Shown one piece after another: positions 1-9,151 of a DNA stretch of 64,000 nucleotides. Both the position numbers and the translations under genes were made by a program. Position 1 is the stretch's first letter. Each line of letters opens with the position of its first letter. This DNA is from JADJWR01 sp963847675 (GTDB lineage Bacteria; Pseudomonadota; Gammaproteobacteria; Burkholderiales; Burkholderiaceae_F). A model generated the notes under the pieces. The model had not been told where the DNA came from. It saw nothing but the letters and a program-made list of their open reading frames with translations, and made no database searches. Location of the stretch: positions 186,001 to 250,000 of the forward strand of contig CAWKAP010000011.1 in assembly GCA_963847675.1 (NCBI GenBank), written 5' to 3'.

Positions 1-1102
1 CGATCGCCTCCTCTCGCGTGTGCGCGTCGAGCTTGGAGTAGAGCTGCCGGATGTGATAAATGGCGGTATTGAGCGCGATGCCCATCCGCTCGGCAATGCC
101 TTCGTGGTTCAGGCCCTGTGCCAGCAGAAGGAGCGCCTCACCCTGCTGCACTGAAAGGTCCAATCGCCACATTGCTTCGCACAATCGCACGAGGAGATGA
201 TCGACGCGCTCGATCAGCACGCCCAAGGGCCCTTCCCCTTCCGGTTCGAAGAAGCCTCGCAGGCGGAACATCCCCCACTCATTGATCGACGAGGCGGCCC
301 GGGTTGGGCCGCGTGCATCGCGGCCCGTGGGCAGCGCCGGCTCCGCGAGCAGACGTCGAATCAGATCCTGGCCGGCACGCTCCAGCTCTGCGGGAACGGT
401 CCTGCGGTTGATCGGGCAGCCCGAGGCCTGCGCCAGCAGGGCATAGCCGTTTCCCGAGACCTGGGTAATGCGGCCGTCCGGCTTGCACAGCAGCAGCGCG
501 TCCTCGCCGCTGACGCGGTACATCGCGGCGCTGGTGTCGACTGACGCCGCCCCGGCGTTCAACGAAAGGTATCGACCGGCCGCCTTGACCGCAACCCGTT
601 CGCCGCTGCTGAACGCCGGCCCCCCGGACCGCCGATAAAGAATGAGCGAAGCGACGGCAGCGCCGTCGCGGGTGATCGCGCAGCACAGGCGCGTCAATGC
701 GGCGCCGGACGGAACGGCCATCCCGCACAGGTTTCGGTGCGGGCAGAACGGTTCAGGTTCTTTGTCCCTCTCGTTCCGTCCGCCGGGAACGCCGTCCGCG
801 CAGATCTCAACCACCCGCTGCCGATTCCCCGGACTGACTGAGCGTGCAGAAAAGCGCAGCGGGGCGTCTGTGCTCGCCGGTGCCGCAAACCAGGCGCCCA
901 GCGCCTGTGGCGAAGGCAGGTCATGCGCATAAAGATTCGAGACCTCACCTTCCGCGTCGAACCACAGCACGACGCCGGCGTCGCAGTGCGCCTCGCGACA
1001 CAGCGCACGCATCAACGCCGGCACGACCCCTTCGAGGGGAAGTCCGAGGGTGCACAAACGCCGGATGAGCGCAGGCCCGGGGGAGCGCTTGGATGACCAC
1101 AT
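1..1102 (-). CDS. LuxR-family transcriptional regulator (partial, C-terminus off window)
   Basis: DNA-binding transcriptional regulator of the LuxR type, cut by the left window edge. From the ATG at 1102 there are about 367 uninterrupted codons. The last ~50 visible residues form the LuxR helix-turn-helix: GLNHEGIAERMGIALNTA, then YHIRQLYSKLDAHTREEA. That is the usual place, at the extreme C-terminus of this family. The ~300 residues before it show no domain I can name; a GAF/PAS-like sensor is only a guess. A stop lies five codons upstream of the chosen ATG, which fixes the start region. The gene is divergent from the DUF4148 gene at 1436, so the 333-bp gap probably holds both promoters. Confidence 0.8.
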   Translation of the reverse strand, partial: MWSSKRSPGPALIRRLCTLGLPLEGVVPALMRALCREAHCDAGVVLWFDAEGEVSNLYAHDLPSPQALGAWFAAPASTDAPLRFSARSVSPGNRQRVVEICADGVPGGRNERDKEPEPFCPHRNLCGMAVPSGAALTRLCCAITRDGAAVASLILYRRSGGPAFSSGERVAVKAAGRYLSLNAGAASVDTSAAMYRVSGEDALLLCKPDGRITQVSGNGYALLAQASGCPINRRTVPAELERAGQDLIRRLLAEPALPTGRDARGPTRAASSINEWGMFRLRGFFEPEGEGPLGVLIERVDHLLVRLCEAMWRLDLSVQQGEALLLLAQGLNHEGIAERMGIALNTAIYHIRQLYSKLDAHTREEAI

Positions 1103-1435
1103 GGTGAGTGACTGCTATAAAAAAAGGACCGGCCTTGCTGCGGCAAGACCGTCTCGTCGAGCGCCCTTTGCCCGCCGGCCGAACTGGACGCACGATCGAC
1201 CGCCCCGCGCGCCGCCACGCAATCCCACCTACTCAGATGGGGGCGCCCCTACCTGTCGAGATGGGCCGGCAGATCGCATGAGCGTCCATGCTCTGCCCAT
1301 GTCACGCATGGCGGCAGCATTCATCAGACGCCTGCGTAGCGGCCGCCGCTACCCACCCGTAAGGGTCGCCGTTTCTTCTGCAGGACTGCATGCCGAAGCG
1401 TCGAACAACCGGGCATCGAATCATAGAGGACGATC
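1103..1435. other. Divergent intergenic region, no gene seen
   Basis: Gap between the LuxR-type regulator and the DUF4148 gene. It holds no convincing ORF. It contains the paired CCTAC/AGATGGG motifs at 1228-1265 and a small hairpin at 1336-1352 (GTAGCGG, loop CCG, CCGCTAC) without a T-run. It probably carries the promoters of both flanking genes, but I could not pick -35/-10 boxes with confidence. Confidence 0.5.
1228..1265. repeat. Two direct copies of CCTAC-n-AGATGGG, possible operator
   Basis: CCTAC followed by AGATGGG occurs twice: 1228-1241 (2-bp spacer) and 1248-1265 (6-bp spacer). The CCTAC starts are 20 bp apart, about two helical turns. The pair sits between a LuxR-type regulator and a divergent exported-protein gene, which suggests a regulator-binding region. 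The function is inferred from position only. Confidence 0.35.
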
Positions 1436-1909
1436 ATGAAACAAGTTCATTCATCCAGTGTCGCACTTCTGCTGGCCGTTACCACGAGCGCATGGGCGGG
1501 CATCGAGCCCTATCCCGAGGCGGTGCAGGGCCAGGACATGCCGAGCATGACACGCGCGCAGGTCATCACCGAACTTCACGAAGCAATCCGCCTCGGGCAG
1601 ATGTACGACTACCCGATGATGTACGCGCAGGCGCAGATGCTCGCCAACGCCGGCGAGCAGGCGGGCGGGGCAGTCGTCTCGCGGGGCGATCAACGCCAAC
1701 TGCGCGCGAAGGTCAGCGCCGAAGCGGCGGAAGCAAACAGGCTCGGCCTGCTGAGTTCCGGCGAGGGCAACACCCCCGTGGCCACTGCGGCGCAGGAGGA
1801 TCTGATCGCCGCTGCTGGCGAGCGAGCCGCCAGTCATGTGCAAGTGACACGACAGGTGACCGTCGCACAGCCTGGCGAGGCCATTGACGCAAGGACCAAA
1901 CTGCGCTGA
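1436..1909 (+). CDS. DUF4148-family exported protein
   Basis: Small exported protein of 157 residues with no known biochemical role. An N-terminal signal peptide is visible (basic start, hydrophobic VALLLAVTT core, cleavage near AWA-G at ~residue 22). Residues ~38-60 hold the DUF4148 pattern, MTRAQVITELHEAIRLGQ, a short motif found in many small periplasmic proteins of Burkholderiales. The rest is Ala/Glu-rich and probably helical. The start is preceded by GAGGACGATC, a reasonable ribosome-binding site. It is divergent from the LuxR regulator at 1102 and may be its target. Family assignment is fairly sure; function unknown. Confidence 0.75.
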   Translation: MKQVHSSSVALLLAVTTSAWAGIEPYPEAVQGQDMPSMTRAQVITELHEAIRLGQMYDYPMMYAQAQMLANAGEQAGGAVVSRGDQRQLRAKVSAEAAEANRLGLLSSGEGNTPVATAAQEDLIAAAGERAASHVQVTRQVTVAQPGEAIDARTKLR

Positions 1910-1929
1910 CCGCGCGAAAAGCGTGGTCC

Positions 1930-1949
1930 GGACTGCAGCAAGGCAGTCC
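1930..1949 (+). terminator. Hairpin after the DUF4148 gene (weak terminator candidate)
   Basis: Perfect 7-bp inverted repeat GGACTGC / GCAGTCC with a 6-nt loop, 21 nt after the stop codon at 1909. No T-run follows, so intrinsic termination is uncertain. Confidence 0.3.
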
Positions 1950-2081
1950 ATCTGCGCGCAAACAATCGGCCTGCCGTGGTCAGCTGCGGCAAGCCGACTC
2001 CTTGCTTGATGCCGCCTGCGCCCTGTGCCGCGACTGCTGGCTGTTCTCTGCCATACGTTCGGCTTGTCCCAGATTGCCCGC

Positions 2082-2099
2082 CTGAGCGTTTTCGCTCAG
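2082..2099 (+). other. Hairpin with TTTT loop in leader of bacteriohemerythrin gene
   Basis: Perfect 7-bp inverted repeat CTGAGCG-TTTT-CGCTCAG, 37 nt upstream of the ATG at 2137. It could lie in the 5' leader and affect translation or RNA stability, or it may be a terminator remnant or chance. The gap 1910-2136 holds nothing else I can name, except an AAAGGAAAGG ribosome-binding site just before 2137. Confidence 0.3.
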
Positions 2100-2136
2100 T
2101 AGCGAGCATCTACGACCACGGAGAAAAGGAAAGGCA

Positions 2137-2592
2137 ATGACGACTTCTTGTATTCCATGGCTAAGAAAGCTGGCACCCGCGGCAAATGACTTCGACGAGG
2201 ATCACTGGCATCTCCTGGACAAAGTCAACACGCTGCTCCTGGCGACCTCATCCGCAAACGAGACTCAGGTGCTGATGGCCAATAGCGGTCTCAGAGTTGC
2301 TGCGCAAGAGCACTTCGCGAGAGAAGAAGTGCAGATGCGTGCGTTCCAGTACCCCGAAATGGAGCAGCACTGCGAATCACACCGGCGACTGCTGAATAAC
2401 TTGAGTTCCTTGCAGTTCATGCTCAGAAACGTGGACGGGTTCACGCGCAGAAACACGGAAGGATTCGTGTCGACCACGGGCCTGTTTGCGTTCCTGCAGC
2501 GCTGGTTTGAGGCACACCTCGCCAACGACGACAAGAAATTCGCCGATTTCCTGGCCCAGCGGGCGCCTTTGGTGGCTGCCGAGGCGGCCTAG
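2137..2592 (+). CDS. Bacteriohemerythrin (non-haem di-iron O2-binding protein)
   Basis: Single-domain hemerythrin of 151 residues, a soluble four-helix bundle that binds O2 at a di-iron centre; roles in O2 storage, delivery or sensing are known for the family. The ligand pattern is complete: H23 in DEDHWHLLDKVN, H59 and E63 in QEHFAREE, H78 and H82 in EQHCESH, then W123 and H127 with D131/D132 in WFEAHLANDD. No signal peptide, kinase or GGDEF domain is attached, so it is a stand-alone cytoplasmic carrier. The start follows a strong AAAGGAAAGG site. It is convergent with the ABC importer genes. The 2593-2828 gap holds no gene or clear terminator. Confidence 0.88.
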   Translation: MTTSCIPWLRKLAPAANDFDEDHWHLLDKVNTLLLATSSANETQVLMANSGLRVAAQEHFAREEVQMRAFQYPEMEQHCESHRRLLNNLSSLQFMLRNVDGFTRRNTEGFVSTTGLFAFLQRWFEAHLANDDKKFADFLAQRAPLVAAEAA

Positions 2593-2828
2593 ACTGCCGA
2601 TGCCGCCGGATCAGCAGCGACGCACGACGGACAGCTCGCGCCGCATTGCCGCCGATCACTGCAGCCCAGTCGACTGACTGGAGATGGCCGAAGTCTGCCG
2701 CAGACCAGTGCCGACTCGTGGTCTGCCGTTCATCGCATCAGCGACTCTCACTTCCGTGAGGTTGTGCGCTTGAACGAGGCGCGTAACGGCCGGCAGGCAG
2801 CCGCCGAATCAAGTCGCGACGGTCGTCC

Positions 2829-3917
2829 CTATTGCAGCACGCGTAACTGCTCGCCGGCGACGGCAAGCGCGACGGTTGCGCCGTCGTCGATGCGCCGCAT
2901 GCCGACCAGGTGCGGCTGGTCCGTCGTGATCCGGTGCGTTCCGACGCGCACGACGTAGCGAGTGAACTCGCCCAGGAATTCACTGCTCTGCACGACGCCC
3001 GACAGTCTCAGTTGAGGCCCGCCGGCAAGATTGCCTGCCGCCGGGCCGACCGCCATCTGCACCGCGTGCGGCCTGAAGCTCAGCGCCAGCCTGCCGCTCG
3101 CCGGCGCCTCGGCCAGGCGCGGCAGCCGGACCGCGCCGACGCCGTCGATGTCGAAGCGCAGCGCCTCCCCGTCGGCGGCGACGCTGCCATCGAGCAGGTT
3201 CATCGTGCCGACGAACTCGGCGACGAAGCGGTTGGCCGGCGTGTCGTACAGCTCGGCCGGCGTGCCGGCCTGCTGCACGACGCCGCCGTCGAGCACGGCC
3301 ATGCGGTCGGCCGTGGTCATCGCCTCTTCCTGGTCGTGGGTGACGAAGATCGTCGTGATGCCGAGCTTGCGCTGCAGCGCAAGCAGTTCCTGGCGCATCG
3401 TCACGCGCAGGTTCTTGTCGAGGTTCGACAGCGGCTCGTCGAGCAGCAGCACCTGCGGCTCGATCACCACCGTGCGCGCCAGCGCGACCCGCTGCTGCTG
3501 GCCGCCGGAGAGCTGGTTCGGGCGGCGCTGCGCGAATTCACGCAGGCCGACCAGATCGAGCGCAGCCTCCGTTCGCCGGCGCACTTCGTCACGAGCCACC
3601 TTGCGCTCGACCAGACCGAAGGAAACGTTGTCGAAAACCGTCATGTGCGGCCACAGCGCGTAGCTCTGGAAGACCATGCCGATGTTTCGTGCGTGCGGCG
3701 GGACGCCGCTGATGTCGCGGCCGTCGACGAGCAGTTCGCCGCGGTTTTGCCGGTTGAAGCCGGCGATGAGCCGCAGCAGCGTCGACTTGCCCGAGCCCGA
3801 GGGCCCCAGCAGGGCGAAGAACTCGCCGGGCTCGACACGCAGGCTCACGTCCTTCAGCACTTCGGTTCTGCCGTACGACAGACCGATGCCGCGGCATTCG
3901 ACGGCGACTTTCCTCAT
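2829..3917 (-). CDS. ABC transporter ATP-binding protein (Fbp/Pot type)
   Basis: ATPase subunit (362 aa) of a binding-protein-dependent importer; hydrolyses ATP at the inner face of the inner membrane. All nucleotide-binding motifs are present: Walker A GPSGSGKST (~43-51), signature LSGGQQQR, Walker B LLLDEPLSNLD and the H-loop THDQEEA. A C-terminal TOBE-like domain (~270-362) follows, as in FbpC/PotA-type ATPases. An in-frame ORF extends much further upstream, but its early part is antisense to nothing sensible; the start at 3917 gives the normal family N-terminus (MRKVAVECRGIGLSYG). The ATG overlaps the permease stop by 4 bp, so the two are translationally coupled. Confidence 0.9.
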   Translation of the reverse strand: MRKVAVECRGIGLSYGRTEVLKDVSLRVEPGEFFALLGPSGSGKSTLLRLIAGFNRQNRGELLVDGRDISGVPPHARNIGMVFQSYALWPHMTVFDNVSFGLVERKVARDEVRRRTEAALDLVGLREFAQRRPNQLSGGQQQRVALARTVVIEPQVLLLDEPLSNLDKNLRVTMRQELLALQRKLGITTIFVTHDQEEAMTTADRMAVLDGGVVQQAGTPAELYDTPANRFVAEFVGTMNLLDGSVAADGEALRFDIDGVGAVRLPRLAEAPASGRLALSFRPHAVQMAVGPAAGNLAGGPQLRLSGVVQSSEFLGEFTRYVVRVGTHRITTDQPHLVGMRRIDDGATVALAVAGEQLRVLQ

Positions 3918-5665
3918 CGGGATTCCTCGATCGCGTGCGCCTGCGCCGTTCTCTGCGTCGCGGCGCGCTCCATCACGCGGTGCGATGCATACGTGCCCAG
4001 CGCCACCATCGCCACCGCCATCACGCCGAGCGCTGCACCGGGACCGCGGCCGGCCACCGACTGCATGTAGAGATAGATTCCGTAGCTCATCGGCGCCTGC
4101 GACTCCTTCACCACCAGCAGGATCGTCGCCGAGAGCTCCACTGCGGCGGTGATGAAGCTGGACACGAAGCCGGCGAGGATGCCGCCGGCCATCAGCGGGA
4201 TGACGATCCGCCGCACCGTGCGCCAGCCGCTTGCGCCGAGCATCTCCGCCGCCTCCTCGAGACTGACGTTGATCTGCTGCAGCGCGGCCATGCACGAGCG
4301 CAGCGCGTAGGGCAGGCGGCGCACGGCGTAGGCGATCATGATCAGGATCCACGTCTGCGTGACCGGCACGCCGCCCACACTGACGCCCTGAAACGTGCGC
4401 AGGTAGCCGATCGCCAGCACGAGTCCCGGCACGGCGATCGCGCTGCTCGCGGCGAAATCGAGCCATTGCCGCCCGGGGATGCGCGTGCGCAGGATCAGGT
4501 AGGCGATCGCGATGCCGATCGCCACGTCGATCAGCGCCGCCAGCCCGCAGTACAGCAGCGTGTTCCTGATCATGAAGCTGCTGTCAGCGAACACGGTGCC
4601 GTAGTGCGCGAGCGTGTAGGCGTCGGGCAGGGGCGCGAAGCTCCATACCTGCGCGATCGAAAGGATCGTGAGGCCGAGGTGGGGCGAGAGCACGACCAGC
4701 AGCACGAGGAAGATTCCGCCGTAGGCAAGCACCGATTCCCACCGCGACAGCCGCCGCCGCGCCAGCCCGCCGGCGCCTTTCTGCACGGTGGTGTAGTCCT
4801 TGCCCTGCATTACCCGCACCGAAAGCCACAGCGCGCCGATGGAAAACGCGATCATCATCACGCTGATCACGTAGCCCATCGGATCTTCGAGCCCGATCTG
4901 CGTGATGCGCAGGTAGGCCTGCGGCGCCAGCATGTTGGTCTGCCCCAGTACCAACGGCGTGCCCAGATCGTCGAAGACCTTGACGAACACCAGCGCGGCG
5001 CCGGCGAGGTAGCCGGGAAGCGCGAGCGGAAACACCACGCGCCGGAACAGCCGCCAGCCGCGGCAGCCGAGGTTCAGCGCGGCTTCCTCCATCGCGCTGT
5101 CGATGTTCCTGAGCGCGACGATCAGGTTCATCAGGATGAACGGGAAGTAGTGCACGCTCTCGACGAAGACGACGCCGTTCAGCCCCTCCATGAACGGCAC
5201 GGTGAAGCCGAAGTGTTCGTCGAGCAGCAGGTTGACGCTGCCCGAGCGGCCGAAGATCAGCGTCATCGCCACCGCGCCGACGAACGGCGGCATGATCAGC
5301 GGCAGCACGCCGAGCGTCTGGATCAGCGCCGCGCCGCGGAATTCGAAGCGCACGGTCAGGTAGGCGAGCGGTACGGCGATCAGCGAGGCGATTCCGACGC
5401 TGACCACGGCCACGTACAGCGAGTTGCCGAACGACTCGCGCATCAGCGAGGTCGTGAAGAAGCTCTGGAAGTGGCCGAGCGTGAAGCTGCCGTCCGCGTC
5501 GGCGAACGCGGTGATGAATACCGTGCCGACCGGGACCAGCAGGAACACGCCGAGAAAGGCGACCACCGCCGCGCCCACGAGCAGCGTCGCCGGCGAGGCG
5601 CCCCAGGCACGCCGCATGAAAACGAAAGCGCCGGCGGATGCCGGCGCGGGCGCCGCAGCGCTCAT
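3914..5665 (-). CDS. ABC transporter permease, fused double-domain (FbpB type)
   Basis: Inner-membrane permease of 583 residues with two fused binding-protein-dependent transport domains, each about 250 residues and with several hydrophobic helices, as in the ferric-iron FbpB and related AfuB/CysTW-like permeases. EAA loops are visible in both halves: EEAALNLGCRGWRLFRRVVF (~190) and EEAAEMLGASGWRTVRRIVI (~465). The length matches the fused type rather than two separate permeases. It is the middle gene of binding protein-permease-ATPase, 11 bp after the binding-protein stop and overlapping the ATPase start. Substrate cannot be read from the permease alone. Confidence 0.88.
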   Translation of the reverse strand: MSAAAPAPASAGAFVFMRRAWGASPATLLVGAAVVAFLGVFLLVPVGTVFITAFADADGSFTLGHFQSFFTTSLMRESFGNSLYVAVVSVGIASLIAVPLAYLTVRFEFRGAALIQTLGVLPLIMPPFVGAVAMTLIFGRSGSVNLLLDEHFGFTVPFMEGLNGVVFVESVHYFPFILMNLIVALRNIDSAMEEAALNLGCRGWRLFRRVVFPLALPGYLAGAALVFVKVFDDLGTPLVLGQTNMLAPQAYLRITQIGLEDPMGYVISVMMIAFSIGALWLSVRVMQGKDYTTVQKGAGGLARRRLSRWESVLAYGGIFLVLLVVLSPHLGLTILSIAQVWSFAPLPDAYTLAHYGTVFADSSFMIRNTLLYCGLAALIDVAIGIAIAYLILRTRIPGRQWLDFAASSAIAVPGLVLAIGYLRTFQGVSVGGVPVTQTWILIMIAYAVRRLPYALRSCMAALQQINVSLEEAAEMLGASGWRTVRRIVIPLMAGGILAGFVSSFITAAVELSATILLVVKESQAPMSYGIYLYMQSVAGRGPGAALGVMAVAMVALGTYASHRVMERAATQRTAQAHAIEESR

Positions 5666-5676
5666 CCGGAGCGCGG

Positions 5677-6999
5677 CTACTTGATCAGCGCCGCCGCCTG
5701 CCGCGCCAGCTCAGTCGCCTTCTCGTAGTGGGCCTTTGCCTTGCTGTTCCAGGATTCCTCGAGCCCGGTGATCTTCTTTGCCACCGCGACTTCCTTCTTG
5801 TTCGACGCGAACAGCTTCAGGAAGTCGGCCTGGCCGGCGATCTGCGACGAGACGATCGGCGTGAAGGCCAGTTCGCGCGCCTGCTTGATCAGTTCGGCGG
5901 CCTGCGCGTTCTTGCCGCCGGCGTTCTTCGCTTCGGCCTGGTGAATCGCCTGGGTCGCGGCCTGGAGTTCCTTGAGCCGGAAGGTGACCGTCTGGTCGAA
6001 CAGCGACGTCACGACCGAGTAGCGCGCCTCGGATAGATCCGAGTCGAACTGCACCTTGCTGCGCTTTGCGATGGCCAGCGGATCGGGATAGCCGGCCGGG
6101 ATCTTGCCGCCGAAGGCGCTGTAGGCGAGCACCGGCAGGCGCGAGATCTTCGGCTCGAGCAGGATTTCCTGGCCTTCCCGGCTGAGCGAGAAGGCGATGA
6201 ACGTCCTGGCTTCCGCGGCATTCCTGCCACCGGCAATCAGCGCGATGTTCGCCGGCACGACCGAGGTCATCTGCGGGTAGACGAACTCGACCGGAAACCC
6301 CGAGTACTTGCCTGCCAGGCCGAAGAAGTCGATCACCGGGCCGGCGCCGAACTGGCCGTTGTTGATGCCGTCGGGCACGCCGAAGGAGCGCTCGGTGATC
6401 TGCGCGCTGTTGCCGGCCATCTGGAGGATCTGGGTCCAGCCCTTGTCCCAGCCTTCGCCCTGCAGGATCGTCTCGACCGTCAGGTGCATCGTGCCGGAGC
6501 GGCTCGGCGCGGTCATCGCGACGTGGCCGAACCACTGCGGCTTCAGCAGATCGGTCCACTCCTTCGGCGATTCGAGCTTGTTCGCCTTCAGGTAGCGCGT
6601 GTTGGACATGATCCCGTATCCGGCGAGCGCCTGGCCGAAATAGAAGCCCTCGGGATCGTTGATCGGATAGTTGCCGATCTTGGCCGGCACCTGCGGGTTG
6701 GCGACGTCGCTTGCCTTGGCGAGCAGCCTGTCGCGCTTGAGAACCTCGAAGGCGTCCGGCGCGCTGGCCCAGAACACGTCGGGGCGCTGGCCTTCGGCGG
6801 TCTCGCGGACGAAGGCAATCCCCGCCACCGTGTTCTTGTTCAGGATCTCGAGCTTGATGTTCGGGTTGCGCTTTTCGAACGCGGCCTTGTAGGCGGCCGT
6901 CAGTTCCTTCGGAAAGGAGGTGATCACGGTGACCGTGCCGGCGGTTGCAGCCGGGGCGGCGACCGCGAGCAGGCAGGCAAGGGCGATGAAGCGGCGCAT
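5677..6999 (-). CDS. Periplasmic substrate-binding protein of Fbp-like ABC importer
   Basis: Extracellular solute-binding protein (family 1, Fbp-like), 440 residues, which captures the substrate in the periplasm for the two downstream genes. The signal peptide is at 1-21 (ALACLLAVAAPAATAG). The mature start TVTVITSFPKELTAAYKAAF is the typical family opening. It is longer than classical FbpA (~330 aa) by a C-terminal Lys/Ala-rich helical segment (~340-440), and it lacks the adjacent Tyr-Tyr pair used by FbpA for ferric iron. Iron is therefore possible but unproven; phosphonate, phosphoglycerate or another anion are alternatives. Start chosen at 6999 because the signal peptide begins there; no Fur-like box was recognised upstream. 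Confidence 0.82.
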   Translation of the reverse strand: MRRFIALACLLAVAAPAATAGTVTVITSFPKELTAAYKAAFEKRNPNIKLEILNKNTVAGIAFVRETAEGQRPDVFWASAPDAFEVLKRDRLLAKASDVANPQVPAKIGNYPINDPEGFYFGQALAGYGIMSNTRYLKANKLESPKEWTDLLKPQWFGHVAMTAPSRSGTMHLTVETILQGEGWDKGWTQILQMAGNSAQITERSFGVPDGINNGQFGAGPVIDFFGLAGKYSGFPVEFVYPQMTSVVPANIALIAGGRNAAEARTFIAFSLSREGQEILLEPKISRLPVLAYSAFGGKIPAGYPDPLAIAKRSKVQFDSDLSEARYSVVTSLFDQTVTFRLKELQAATQAIHQAEAKNAGGKNAQAAELIKQARELAFTPIVSSQIAGQADFLKLFASNKKEVAVAKKITGLEESWNSKAKAHYEKATELARQAAALIK

Positions 7000-7102
7000 G
7001 GCGGTTCTCCGGGAAAATCCCTGCTGTGGGCGAGGGGGCGGATCGTACCTAGCCCGGGACGTACGCGCCAACAGGGTTCGTGCGGCTGCGGCGCCGAACG
7101 CG

Positions 7103-7128
7103 AAACGGCCCGCCATGGCGGGCCGTTT
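7103..7128 (-). terminator. Intrinsic terminator after the ACBP gene
   Basis: Perfect 11-bp inverted repeat AAACGGCCCGC / GCGGGCCGTTT with a 4-nt loop, just beyond the stop at 7146. The A/T ends of the stem give a short T-run in either direction. It separates the ACBP transcript from the ABC importer operon that starts at 6999. Confidence 0.7.
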
Positions 7129-7145
7129 CCCGGAGGTGTCGCGTG

Positions 7146-7403
7146 CTACCCCTTCAGGTCTTCGATCAGCGCGACGTACTGCTTCATCGCGTCGTTGGCC
7201 GACGTGCCCTTGATCTCGTTCCAGGCATCCCACTTGGCGCGACCGACCATGTCGGTGAAGCCGGGACGCTTGCCTTCGACGTCGCCGCTCGAGGCCTGCT
7301 TGTACAACGCGTAGAGCTTGAGCAGCGTGGCGTTGTCGGGGCGCTCGGGCAGGGTCTTCGACGCGGCCACCGCGGCCTCGAACTTCGCTTTCAGATCGGC
7401 CAT
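7146..7403 (-). CDS. Acyl-CoA-binding protein (ACBP)
   Basis: Cytoplasmic acyl-CoA carrier of 85 residues, the normal ACBP length, which binds medium- and long-chain acyl-CoAs and buffers or delivers them. The four-helix ACBP sequence is clear: MADLKAKFEAAVAASKTLP, then NATLLKLYALYKQASSGDV, KRPGFTDMVGRAKWDAWNEI and KQYVALIEDLKG. The Tyr/Lys pair in LYALYKQA and the KWDAW segment are the CoA-ligand region. It is divergent from the WS/DGAT-like acyltransferase at 7530, which uses acyl-CoA, so a shared lipid-storage role is plausible. The start has good sense because the family begins at this Met. Confidence 0.93.
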   Translation of the reverse strand: MADLKAKFEAAVAASKTLPERPDNATLLKLYALYKQASSGDVEGKRPGFTDMVGRAKWDAWNEIKGTSANDAMKQYVALIEDLKG

Positions 7404-7529
7404 CCTTGTCTCCTCGGTCTGGACATCGCAGGTTGGCCGACTATTATGAGGCGGCACCGCAAGGCTGGCAAAAACACCGCATTCGGCGCGGCCGCCCGAA
7501 CGCCGCGGCTGCGCAACCTGGAGGAAACG

Positions 7530-9147
7530 ATGTCCCATCGCGAACGCATGTCGCCGGTCGACACCGCGTGGCTGCGCATGGACTCGCCGGGCAACCTGAT
7601 GATGATCGTCGGCGTCATCGTCATCGACGGGCCGTGCGACGAACCGCGACTGCGCAATGTCCTGCAGGAGCACCTGCTGCCGTTCTTCCAGTTCCGCGCC
7701 CGCGTGGTCCAGGACACCGCCGGCGCCTGGTGGGAGGAGGACGAGGACTTCGACCTCGACCGCCACCTCGTGCGCATCGGCCTGCCCGGCAAGGGCGGCA
7801 CGCGGGAACTGCAGAAGCTGGTTGCCCAGCTGGCGGGCCAGGCACTCGATCCGCAGCGGCCGCTGTGGCAGTTTCACCTGGTCGAGAACTACGACCACGG
7901 CCACGCGCTGATCGTGCGCATCCACCACTGCGTCGGCGACGGCATCGGACTGATGGGCGTGGTGATGGGCATGACCAGTGCGTCGGCGGACAGGGATGCC
8001 GAAGCGCCGGCGCCGAAGCAGCGGCGCGGCGCTCGCAAAGGTGGGCTGGTCGAGCAGTGGCTGCAGCCGTTCACCGATGCGGCGGTCAAGGCGATCGATG
8101 CCGGCGGGGATCTTGCCGGCCGCATGCTCGCTGCGTCGTCGAGCGTCATTGCCGATCCGAATGTCGCCACCGAAGCGGCCGCCGAGGCGGCGCGCATCGT
8201 CGGCCAGGTCACCCGCGACGCCACGGCGCTGGCCCTGATGGACGACGACACGCGGACCAGTCTCAAGGGCAAACCGAGCGGCTCGAAAGTGGTGGCGTGG
8301 AACGAGCCGCTGCCCTTGTCCGACGTCAAGGCCGTCGGCCGCGCGCTGGGCTGTTCAGTCAACGACGTGCTGCTGTCGTGCGCGGCCGGCGCGATCCGGA
8401 GCTACCTCGTCGAGTGCGGCGAGGCGATCGACGGCGCCGAGCTGCGGGCGATGGTGCCGGTCAACCTGCGCGGACCCGGCGCGCCGCGCACGCTGGGCAA
8501 CAAGTTCGGCCTCGTGCCGCTGTTGCTGCCCATCGGCATCGACGATCCGCTGGTGCGCGTGCTGACGGTGCGTAGCCGGATGAACGAACTGAAGGACGGC
8601 TACACGGCGATCCTCGCGCTGGCCGTCCTCGGCGCCGCCGGAATGGCGCCGCGCCTGCTGCAGAAGCAGGTGCTCGACCTGCTTGCCTCGAAGGCCACGG
8701 CGGTGATGACCAACGTCCCCGGGCCGCAGCACGCGCTGTACATGGCGGGCAGCCGGCTGCGGCAGATGATGTTCTGGGTTCCGCAGTCGGGCGACATCGG
8801 CGTCGGCGTGTCGATCCTCTCCTACGACGGCGGCGTGCAGTTCGGCCTGGTGACCGACAAGAAGCTCTGTCCACGGCCGCAGGCGATCATCGACCGCTTC
8901 GCGCCGGAATTCGAGAAGCTGCTGTACGCGGTGCTGCTGGCGCCGTGGGACGACGAGGTCGACCCGCAGGTCGCCGAGCGATCGCTCGCCGCCACCGAGG
9001 CGCTTGCGCAGGCGGCCGGGCATCTCGGCGGCGAACACGGGCCAGCCGACGAGGCGCCGGCAACCGCCGGCTGCCGCGCCGAAGCCGGCGCGCCGCAAGC
9101 GCTCCGCCTTCGCGGCCGCGCAGGCGGCCGCGGCGGAGCGACGCTGA
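7530..9147 (+). CDS. WS/DGAT-like acyltransferase (apparent frameshift in C-terminal tail)
   Basis: Bifunctional wax-ester synthase / diacylglycerol acyltransferase family protein, which transfers acyl from acyl-CoA to alcohols or diacylglycerol for storage lipid. The catalytic motif HHCVGDG (HHxxxDG) is at ~133-139, and the second family motif is seen around NVPGPQ (~393). The start ATG follows GAGGAAAC. In the given frame the ORF runs on to 9329, deep into alaX. Reading one base later from about 9030-9075 gives a Lys/Arg/Ala tail (KPARRKRSAFAAAQ) ending at TGA 9145-9147, four bases before alaX. I take that as the real end and suspect one extra base. Substrate preference unknown. Confidence 0.8.
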
Positions 9148-9151
9148 GCCG

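Noticed and set aside
3935..5728. Plus-strand ORF of about 600 codons over the ABC permease
   Set aside because: His/Arg/Ala-rich shadow of a fused permease that has clear EAA loops on the minus strand.
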